From Anaerostipes caccae L1-92 (GTDB taxonomy: Bacteria > Bacillota > Clostridia > Lachnospirales > Lachnospiraceae), in assembly GCF_014467075.1 (NCBI RefSeq), contig NZ_AP023027.1:519001-583000 (forward strand): 64,000 nucleotides of DNA. Direction: 5' to 3'. Positions 35,021 through 41,915 of the stretch are shown piece by piece (the stretch's first letter is position 1; each line of letters opens with the position of its first letter). Made by a program: the position numbers and the translations under genes. The notes below the pieces were generated by a model, which saw only the letters and a list, made by a program, of their open reading frames with translations, made no database searches and was not told where the DNA came from.

Positions 35021-35167
35021 ATGAAGACAATCATTGACGAATACGGCAGCATCATCTTGTGTGTGATCGCGGGAACCGCGGTGCTTGCGTTTCTGGGAGT
35101 ACTATTATCTGCTGCTGCCCGGTTTGGAACGGCCTTTTTTGACTCTATCAGCTGCGCATTGTGTTAG
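35021..35167 (+). CDS. Flp-like minimal pilin, leaderless (48 residues)
   Basis: A 48-residue peptide with AAAGGAGGTG before the ATG. MKTIIDEYGSIILCVIAG contains the [DE]-[x]-Y-G-x-I-I motif that corresponds to the mature start of Flp pilins (A-T-A-I-E-Y-G-L-I-A). Only six residues precede the Glu-Tyr-Gly, so there is no leader to be cut by a prepilin peptidase. One hydrophobic helix and a short tail with two Cys follow. It is one of three such proteins in the operon (35177 and 37038 are the others). Confidence 0.7.
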   Translation: MKTIIDEYGSIILCVIAGTAVLAFLGVLLSAAARFGTAFFDSISCALC

Positions 35168-35176
35168 GAGGATGAG

Positions 35177-35662
35177 GTGAAGCAGACCATTGAGAATTAC
35201 GGAAGGATTATTGTGTTATTAGCAGCAGCTTTTGGAGCAGTTTTCCTCATACGAAATACAGTCTATTCACAGCTGAAAGCAAACGGCGTGATACAGGATA
35301 CCAATCATATCTCATCCAATGAATTTTTTCAAAAGCAGGGCAGACCAAAGTTGTCTGGAGTCCGTGGGGAAGACGGCACGGCAAAAAGACTTGTCATTAG
35401 AAAAGAAGAAAAGCTGAATCCGAGAGAGCTTGTAAAGGCAGAGGATAAAAAAGACGGTGACTTAACAGAAAAGATCAAGATTTTTGTTGTCACGAATGAG
35501 GGAGGGAAAGAAGTGAGATCTCTGTTTGAGTCAGAATATCTGGATACGAGTCATGATAAAGAATTCATTCTTTTATATACGGTTAAAAACTCCATAGGGT
35601 TAGTTTCGGAAGGAAGAATTAAGATACTGGTAAAGAATTATGGTGAAAATCACAGTGAATGA
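35177..35662 (+). CDS. Pilin-like protein with a C-terminal Ig-like domain
   Basis: A 161-residue protein starting at GTG with GGAGGA upstream. The N-terminus, KQTIENYGRIIVLLAAAFG, repeats the E-x-Y-G-x-I-I motif of the neighbouring mini-pilins. The exported part (about 60-161) contains KAEDKKDGDLTEKIKIFV and FILLYTVKNSIGLVSEGRI, a DUF5011/HYR-like beta-sandwich also present in the 1379-residue surface protein of the operon. It may be an adhesive or tip pilin. Its 3' end overlaps the CPBP gene by 23 bases. Confidence 0.7.
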   Translation: MKQTIENYGRIIVLLAAAFGAVFLIRNTVYSQLKANGVIQDTNHISSNEFFQKQGRPKLSGVRGEDGTAKRLVIRKEEKLNPRELVKAEDKKDGDLTEKIKIFVVTNEGGKEVRSLFESEYLDTSHDKEFILLYTVKNSIGLVSEGRIKILVKNYGENHSE

Positions 35663-36329
35663 AGATGTGAAGCGGTTCCTTATATATTATACAATTTACA
35701 GAATCTGCGGACAGCTGTGCAGCCTGATCGGAATTCCCGGTCTGTATCCAAATCTGATCAGCGGCCTGTGCCTGATCCTTCTTTGCAGCCCCTTTTTGGC
35801 AAAGGATCAAAAGAAAGGATTCATAGTCCGCAGAGAGCTGATCTTATTTACAATATCTTTCTTTTTCCTCACGCAGTACATCTCTGTTTATCTAACTGAT
35901 ATTTTTCATAACAGCAAATTTATAATGAATCAAGAGGCTGAGAAAAGCCCGATCTTAGTAAACGCAGCTGCGGCAGGGATTGTTGGACCGGCAGCCGAGG
36001 AACTTTTATTCCGCAGATTCTTGTATGAAGGACTAAAACCAATGGGAAAAGTAAAGTCGTCTCTGATTTCCAGCGTTATTTTTGGGCTGTGTCACAGACA
36101 GGTGATCCAGGGAATCTATGCATCACTGTGGGGGAATGTCTTTTGTTTTGTGTATGAAAAAAATCAAAGCTTAAAAGCACCTTTTTTAGTACATATGATC
36201 AGCAATATGCTGTCTTTTTCACCGATTCTTTGGATCAGTCTGAATCATGTTTGTTTTACCGTCTGTATTACTTTTATTTCCGCATGGATCGTCTGCCTGG
36301 CGATTAAGAAGAAAGGGGAATGTTTATGA
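35640..36329 (+). CDS. CPBP family intramembrane metalloprotease
   Basis: A 229-residue polytopic protein (about six helices). The CPBP (Rce1-like) motifs are intact: EELLFRR (Glu120, Glu121, Arg125), FGLCHRQ as motif 2 and HMISN as motif 3. Such proteases cleave substrates within the membrane and can mature or inactivate small peptides. It stands exactly where a prepilin peptidase (TadV) would be expected, and no TadV gene is visible in the operon. The family is confident; processing of the pilins is inference. Confidence 0.88.
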   Translation: MVKITVNEDVKRFLIYYTIYRICGQLCSLIGIPGLYPNLISGLCLILLCSPFLAKDQKKGFIVRRELILFTISFFFLTQYISVYLTDIFHNSKFIMNQEAEKSPILVNAAAAGIVGPAAEELLFRRFLYEGLKPMGKVKSSLISSVIFGLCHRQVIQGIYASLWGNVFCFVYEKNQSLKAPFLVHMISNMLSFSPILWISLNHVCFTVCITFISAWIVCLAIKKKGECL

Positions 36330-36655
36330 AGATGCCTGTCGAATTAGTCGTCAGTGTGATTCTGCTCTGCCTCGGTGCCTTTATAATGGCTTCATATAAC
36401 GGAGCGGCACTGGAGGAGGCCGGAGCGAGAGCTGTTCATGAGGATATGATAGGGAGAATTGAGGCCAGTGGTTTTGACCCTTTGACTATTAAAGAGTGTG
36501 AAAAAGAGGCGTCTGAAAAAGGATACAGTCTTTCCATAAAAAATGACGGCTTTTATGATGATAAGCCAAAGTATAAAGTAGTGCTGGCTTATCATCTGAG
36601 GATAAAACTGCTGGGAATTGCCAGCCGGCAGGAGATTGAAGGGTATGCATTATGA
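36326..36655 (+). CDS. Minor pilin-like (TadE-type) protein, copy 1
   Basis: A 109-residue protein; the ATG at 36326 overlaps the CPBP stop and has AAAGGGG eight bases upstream. One N-terminal helix (residues 4-24) is followed by an exported part with EASGFDPLTIKECEKEASEKG and a closing strand pattern. It is homologous to the next protein (VEQCRKEAKEDG in the same place). A hydrophobic start without a leader and a small globular part suggest a pseudopilin of the machine. Confidence 0.7.
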   Translation: MKMPVELVVSVILLCLGAFIMASYNGAALEEAGARAVHEDMIGRIEASGFDPLTIKECEKEASEKGYSLSIKNDGFYDDKPKYKVVLAYHLRIKLLGIASRQEIEGYAL

Positions 36656-36667
36656 GGAGGATAAAAA

Positions 36668-37021
36668 ATGAAGCTGGCTGTAGAGACATTTGTATGCTGT
36701 TTTATTATAGCCGCAGGAATGTTTTTAAATGTCGTTTATTGTGCCAATACGAAGGTGGTCTCCAACGCAAAGCAGTACCAGTCGGCCGCAGTCCATAAGA
36801 TGGATGCGGCAGGTTTTTCAAAAGCAGTGGTGGAGCAGTGCCGGAAGGAGGCAAAGGAGGACGGGTATGTTTCTTTGGATGTATTAAAGGAACAGGCTGA
36901 TGAGAACAGGGCCCGCTCTCTTGTAACATTGAAGTATAAATTATATGTACCTCTGCTGCGGATAGAAAAGGTTTGTCAGATCAGAAGCTATGCGAACAGT
37001 GTAACAGAGGATGAAGAATGA
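36668..37021 (+). CDS. Minor pilin-like (TadE-type) protein, copy 2
   Basis: A 117-residue paralogue of the preceding protein: an N-terminal helix (4-24), then AAVHKMDAAGFSKAVVEQCRKEA matching its IEASGFDPLTIKECEKEA. GAGGA precedes the ATG, which is 12 bases after the previous stop. It ends in an acidic tail. It is probably a second subunit of a small heteromeric pseudopilin complex. Confidence 0.7.
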   Translation: MKLAVETFVCCFIIAAGMFLNVVYCANTKVVSNAKQYQSAAVHKMDAAGFSKAVVEQCRKEAKEDGYVSLDVLKEQADENRARSLVTLKYKLYVPLLRIEKVCQIRSYANSVTEDEE

Positions 37022-37037
37022 CTGAAAGGAGTTATTT

Positions 37038-37214
37038 ATGAAAAGTTTTTTAGAAGATTACGGATTGATTATTGTAGCGGTGATCGTAGTGCTGGCTTTA
37101 TGTGTTTTTGCCAAAGGTACTTTTGTGACGCAGTTTCAAAAAGCGCTGACGGATACCATTTCAACATTTTTTGAGAAGTCAGGTGCAAACAGCTCGTTTA
37201 TTCTGCTGGGATGA
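37038..37214 (+). CDS. Flp-like minimal pilin, leaderless (58 residues)
   Basis: A 58-residue protein with AAAGGAG before the ATG. MKSFLEDYGLIIVAVIVV carries the E-x-Y-G-L-I motif of Flp pilins only five residues from the start. A hydrophobic helix of about 20 residues is followed by a helical tail (QFQKALTDTISTFFEKSG), like the Flp rod subunit. It is the closest candidate for the major pilin here. Confidence 0.75.
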   Translation: MKSFLEDYGLIIVAVIVVLALCVFAKGTFVTQFQKALTDTISTFFEKSGANSSFILLG

Positions 37215-37247
37215 CACGGCGGGGCATAAAGCAGAGGAGGAGCCATT

Positions 37248-37625
37248 ATGAAAGGGGCAGTCACAGGAATTATTTTACTTGTCATCTTAATCTACTCTGT
37301 GTTTATAACACAAAATATTGCAGGCCTCACAACCAGAAAAACAGAACTTACGATGGATGTCTCCAATGCGGTTGAACAGACTTTGGACAATATGAAGGAG
37401 GAACAGTATGAATCCAGAGAGCAGATGGCAGAGATATTTGTCCGGGATTTAAAGACACAGATTACATCAGATGCCGACATAGAAGTGGAGATTATCGGAG
37501 CCGACCATATCCACGGCCTGCTGGACGTCAATGTCCGTGAGACCTTCCTTACTTCAGACGGAAAGAAAAAAACGATCGAGGTCAGAAAAACAGCAGTGCT
37601 GGAACAGTTTCAGGAAGAAGCATAA
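37248..37625 (+). CDS. Pilus-operon membrane-anchored protein (TadE-like)
   Basis: A 125-residue protein with AGGAGG before the ATG. A hydrophobic N-terminal helix (residues 5-22) is followed by a helical, acidic region (MDVSNAVEQTLDNMKEEQY) and a beta part ending in a Gln/Glu-rich tail. The shape, N-terminal anchor and small exported domain, matches TadE-like minor pilins. It sits between the 58-residue pilin and the large surface protein. Confidence 0.7.
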   Translation: MKGAVTGIILLVILIYSVFITQNIAGLTTRKTELTMDVSNAVEQTLDNMKEEQYESREQMAEIFVRDLKTQITSDADIEVEIIGADHIHGLLDVNVRETFLTSDGKKKTIEVRKTAVLEQFQEEA

Positions 37626-37639
37626 GGGGGCATGTCAGA

Positions 37640-40600
37640 ATGAAAAAATGGGGAAAAAGAATCATTTCCGGTGTGATTGCAGCAAGCCTGCTGACGGCAG
37701 CTGCGATATCGGGATCAGAACAGGGCACAGGCACAGTGGCTTCGGTCGTTCAGGCCGGCACAGAGACGAGCTTTATGGGAAAACTGCTTGAGGGTGGATA
37801 CATCGATGTATTCACCTCCGGGACTCAAGAAGAACAGAATAAATTTTATGACGGGTTAAGTCCGCAGCAGCAGTCTGTGTTTTTGGAAGTGACAAACTGT
37901 CAGATTACAAGGGAACTTATAAAAAGCGAACGTTCAAAGGAGGAGCTGGAACAATTTTTTGACCGGCTGCAGCCTTATTTTTTGATACTGAAGAAGGGAA
38001 ATCAGGAGAAGCCGGATGATGAGATCGTCATAGAGTGTATAAATCAGATTGAGGGAACAGATTATCATTCTTCAGAGCAATATATAAAACAGCTGGTTTC
38101 AGGAAAAAAGGATCATTATTTGGAATTTTACAACGCCCTGAAACTGGTGAAGGACGGGAAACTGGAAATTGAGAGCGCAGTGGATGATTTCTATAAAGAA
38201 CTTGGCTTTCTCAAGAAAGATAGGGTTCCAGCAAACTCAGCAGAAGTATCCCGGCAGTCAGTCCAGGTACAGAAAAAAGCGGCGGCAAAAGCTGTTTCAG
38301 ACGGATATTCCAACTTTAAAGCCGTGAGTTCTTTGAAAGCTTTGAAAGATGCTGTGGCTTCCGTAAAGAAAGGTGAGAAAATAGCCGTCCGTGTGGACAA
38401 GGGTTTTAATGTGACATCAGTGATCAGGACGAACGGCCGGCATGTGAAGATTTACGCGGACGGTGAGAGCGGACATAATCTCAACAGGACTGCAGGATAT
38501 AAAGATGTCATGTTGGAAGTAAATGGAGGATCACTCACATTAGGGGCTTATGACGGAGATGGAAGAGCAAAAAATAATCTGTACATCAACGGAAAAAATA
38601 TCGCTGCGTCAGCTCCTTTGATAGAAGTTACATCAGGGCACCTGTATCTAAATAAATACAGCCGTATCATAGACGGATATTTTTTGGCGGACTTTGCGGG
38701 AGGGGCAGGAATTGCACTGAATTCCGGTACATCCTGTTATATGTTTGGCGGCAGGATCGACAACTGCCGGGCAAAGAGCAGCAAAGACGTATCTTCCGGT
38801 TCACCGAAATCTTCTCACGGAGGAGGTGTCCTGGTCGGCAATGGTTCTTCTTTTTACATGTTTGCGGGATCAATAGAACACTGTCAGGCGATTCATGGCG
38901 GAGGCATTATGAACTATGGAACCCTGAGACTGTACGGAGGTGCGATTTCAGACTGTGCAGCGTCCAACCAAAAGAAGGATGCTCTCGGAGGAGCGGTTAA
39001 AGTGCAGGGAGCGATCGAAACGGATGGAAAAGTAAGCTCTACAAAAGGTGACTTGGGCGTCTGGAAGTACAGGAGATCCGCTGCATGGATTGTGAATGGA
39101 AAAGATGGATATCAGCAGGTAACCACCACGGGTGTGGTATTAAAAAACAATCAGGCCGATGCAGGCGGAGCCATATGTTTGAACAACGGTTCAAACGGAG
39201 CCATCCAAGACTGCAGCATTAATGGAAATCACAGCACCGGAAACGGAGCAGGCATCTGTCTGTCAAACGGCAGTTATAAAAAGGGCGCCGCTTTGGAACT
39301 AAAGATGGGAGCCGTGATTCACGGAAATGAAAGCAAAGGTTATGGAGGAGGTTTTTACTGTGCGGATTCTGTGAAAGGCTCTTTAAGCGGAGGAACTATG
39401 TATGATAACTCGGCAAAATATGGCGCAGGCATCTATCACGAGGCAGAATTCCGCATGAGTGGAGGAACTGTAAGAAATAATCATTCCGGCAATTCCGGGG
39501 GCGGAATCTATGCAAAGGGAAAACTTTCTATGACCGGAGGAGAGATATCTGCCAATACAGCCGCCACATACGGGGGAGGAGCCATTTTAAAAACTGCCGG
39601 AGGTTCTGTAAGCGGAGGAAGTATCAAAGGCAATTCCGCCTCTGCCAATGGTGGGGGACTTCAGATAGACGGAACAGTCTCACTTTCAAACGCATCGGTA
39701 AGTTCTAACAGCGCTTCCGGGAAGGGCGGAGGTATCTCAGTAAGTTCATCCGGCACATGTAATTTAAGCAGCGGCAATGTCAGCGGAAACACCGCAAAGG
39801 CGGGAGGCGGGGGTATTTACATTGACGGCACCTGCAAGGCAAACGGGAGCAGCTTTACTGGAAATCAATCCTCCGGAGACGGAGGAGCTGTTTACATAGC
39901 CAGCGGTACTTTTACAACGTTTCAGGCGAATCAGGCAGTAAACATCCAGGGAAACAGTGCGTCCGGAAATGGCTCAGGTATTTATAACAGAAATATTACG
40001 GTTCTGAACAACAACGCCCATATCTTGAACAATCATTGCAAAAATGGTACACAACGGGGTATTTTTCATCAAGGAAGTCTGTTTTCAATAGAAGGAAATA
40101 CGGAGATACAACAGGAAATTTATCTTGCAAAGGACCGGTTTGTTACGGCTTCCAACCGATACTTTTCCAACAGCAATTCATTGAAGGCCAAAATTTCTCT
40201 GGATACTGCCAATATACGAAACGGCTATGCGGTAGTAAAAGGGAATGTATCAAATTCTGCGGACGGTAATTACAAGACAGGAGAGGCATTGCTGAATAAT
40301 CAGTCTGCGGGCGGAAGATTTGTGTATGCAGGCAGCGGATATGTCATGAGACCGGGAAATTTAAAGAAATCATCTTCTGGCTGTGCTCCATTCAGCATTG
40401 TTCTGAGTCAGGCATATCAGATTCGCTATGATAAAAATTCAAAAGAGGAGGTCATGAACATGCCGACGGCAGCAGTTAAGTATTGGGAGGAGGACATAAG
40501 GCTGTCGGCGCTGACACCTGCCAGTGGGTCGGGCGCGTTTGTGGCATGGAATACGAAAGCAGATGGGACAGGAGACGGGTATCAGCCGGGGAATGTTTAT

Positions 40601-41779
40601 ACGGCAAATGCGGATGCGACTCTTTTTGCTCTTTGGCCCCATTACAGAGTGGAGTATCTGCCTGGAATTCGGAGTGCCGCTGGCACGACGGACAGCCAGG
40701 AACAAAACAAATCTGAGGATATACTGCTGAGGAAAAACGGGTTCCGGTCATCAGAAGGGAAGTTTGTAGGCTGGAAACAGGATATCAGCAGTGCCCGCAA
40801 AAGAATGGAATTAGAACCGGTGGGATATAAAGAATTAAAAGAAGAGCGGGAAAAGGGTAAATTAAATCATATATTAGACTTTGCAGAAAGCAATAAAAAA
40901 GTCAATTCATCTGAAAATTTGGATAATATAAATAGCTTATTGGATGTTGAAGATATATTTTTTATGGAAGGCCAATGGGACAGTAAACCAGATATTATTT
41001 TGAACGATAAAAAGACTTTTTTAGAGAATGAAAAAATAAAGAAGAATGATTTATTAAAAGTTGTAAAGGGTTGTTATGATGAAGAAGATGGAGAATTGAC
41101 AAAAAAAGTACAGATTATAAAACTAGATTACGCAAAAAGTATGAAAGGATACCGGCCGGAAACCCAAAATTTTTCTGGAGGAATGAATGATACAGATGTA
41201 ATGGACACTTATTTTATGAAGCTTGAAAAAGATGAGACAGTAGAAGTCAAAGTTACTTTTCAAGCTGAAGACAGCGTTGGAAATGTTGCAGAAAAAGAAG
41301 GCACGGTATGTGTAACTTATAACAATCCTCCCAAATTACATTCACAGAATCTTGCATTTTATCAAAAAGATCTAGACAACAATCCACAGACCATTCTTAA
41401 AGAAATATTTGAAAACTATCAGGTAGAAGACATAGAAGATGACAAAAAAGGCCTGAAAGTACCAGTGTCTGTTATTGATCCAATACCGCTGCAAATTGAA
41501 AAGTTAAATTCGGTAGGTGAGCATAAAATTGTTTATCAGGCAATAGATTCTTTGGGGAAGAAAACAAAACTTGATTCGATAGTATATATCGCCGAGAACA
41601 ATCCTTTTAAAGACTCATATAAATATAATGTAAGATTTATAAATAAGAAATATTTGTATACCTTGAAAGAGTCGAGCAAATGGAAGAAAGACGAGGAATT
41701 AAATGCTCAGCTCACAAGTCAGCTGGAAAAAACAAAGGAAGATGCTGTGTTAAAATATGAATTTGAAATAAAGAAATAA
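37640..41779 (+). CDS. Large beta-helix surface protein of the pilus operon
   Basis: A 1379-residue exported protein. A signal peptide (about 1-35) and a helical N-terminal domain (about 40-215) are followed by a right-handed beta-helix region (about 230-900) with many NGGGIY/GGAI-type turns of the Pmp/pectate-lyase style. Next comes an InlB-B-like unit (about 935-1010, AFVAWNTKADGTGDGY) and two HYR/DUF5011-like domains (about 1120-1350). No LPxTG or other wall anchor is present at the C-terminus. AGGGGG precedes the ATG. Position at the end of the operon suggests an adhesin or tip protein carried by the pilus; alternatively it is simply secreted. From about 40800 the base composition becomes AT-rich. 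Confidence 0.85.
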   Translation: MKKWGKRIISGVIAASLLTAAAISGSEQGTGTVASVVQAGTETSFMGKLLEGGYIDVFTSGTQEEQNKFYDGLSPQQQSVFLEVTNCQITRELIKSERSKEELEQFFDRLQPYFLILKKGNQEKPDDEIVIECINQIEGTDYHSSEQYIKQLVSGKKDHYLEFYNALKLVKDGKLEIESAVDDFYKELGFLKKDRVPANSAEVSRQSVQVQKKAAAKAVSDGYSNFKAVSSLKALKDAVASVKKGEKIAVRVDKGFNVTSVIRTNGRHVKIYADGESGHNLNRTAGYKDVMLEVNGGSLTLGAYDGDGRAKNNLYINGKNIAASAPLIEVTSGHLYLNKYSRIIDGYFLADFAGGAGIALNSGTSCYMFGGRIDNCRAKSSKDVSSGSPKSSHGGGVLVGNGSSFYMFAGSIEHCQAIHGGGIMNYGTLRLYGGAISDCAASNQKKDALGGAVKVQGAIETDGKVSSTKGDLGVWKYRRSAAWIVNGKDGYQQVTTTGVVLKNNQADAGGAICLNNGSNGAIQDCSINGNHSTGNGAGICLSNGSYKKGAALELKMGAVIHGNESKGYGGGFYCADSVKGSLSGGTMYDNSAKYGAGIYHEAEFRMSGGTVRNNHSGNSGGGIYAKGKLSMTGGEISANTAATYGGGAILKTAGGSVSGGSIKGNSASANGGGLQIDGTVSLSNASVSSNSASGKGGGISVSSSGTCNLSSGNVSGNTAKAGGGGIYIDGTCKANGSSFTGNQSSGDGGAVYIASGTFTTFQANQAVNIQGNSASGNGSGIYNRNITVLNNNAHILNNHCKNGTQRGIFHQGSLFSIEGNTEIQQEIYLAKDRFVTASNRYFSNSNSLKAKISLDTANIRNGYAVVKGNVSNSADGNYKTGEALLNNQSAGGRFVYAGSGYVMRPGNLKKSSSGCAPFSIVLSQAYQIRYDKNSKEEVMNMPTAAVKYWEEDIRLSALTPASGSGAFVAWNTKADGTGDGYQPGNVYTANADATLFALWPHYRVEYLPGIRSAAGTTDSQEQNKSEDILLRKNGFRSSEGKFVGWKQDISSARKRMELEPVGYKELKEEREKGKLNHILDFAESNKKVNSSENLDNINSLLDVEDIFFMEGQWDSKPDIILNDKKTFLENEKIKKNDLLKVVKGCYDEEDGELTKKVQIIKLDYAKSMKGYRPETQNFSGGMNDTDVMDTYFMKLEKDETVEVKVTFQAEDSVGNVAEKEGTVCVTYNNPPKLHSQNLAFYQKDLDNNPQTILKEIFENYQVEDIEDDKKGLKVPVSVIDPIPLQIEKLNSVGEHKIVYQAIDSLGKKTKLDSIVYIAENNPFKDSYKYNVRFINKKYLYTLKESSKWKKDEELNAQLTSQLEKTKEDAVLKYEFEIKK

Positions 41780-41780
41780 A

Positions 41781-41813
41781 TATACAGGGAATGGCGAAAG
41801 TCGTTCCCTGTAT
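41781..41813 (+). terminator. Hairpin ending the pilus operon
   Basis: The inverted repeat TATACAGGGAA/TTCCCTGTATA with a loop of 11 nt follows the last pilus gene directly. The T-run after it is short, so termination may be partial. Confidence 0.6.
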
Positions 41814-41851
41814 ATTTCAAATTAATACATGGAATTTTTTACTTATTTTGC

Positions 41852-41857
41852 TATAAT
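41852..41857 (+). promoter_or_regulatory. -10 box of the LRR surface protein gene
   Basis: A consensus TATAAT lies 59 bases before the start codon, without a good -35 box. It suggests a separate transcript for the LRR surface gene. Confidence 0.45.
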
Positions 41858-41915
41858 ATATTTATGAGAGAAAAGATACTAAAAACCATCATTATATTAA
41901 TCATGTGGAGATGTT

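Noticed and set aside
38800..39900. Repeated GGAGG-rich motifs in the beta-helix gene, considered as a possible DNA repeat or CRISPR array
   Set aside because: The repeats are irregular in length and explained by the NGGG-type turns of the encoded beta-helix. No CRISPR array or cas gene was seen anywhere in the window.
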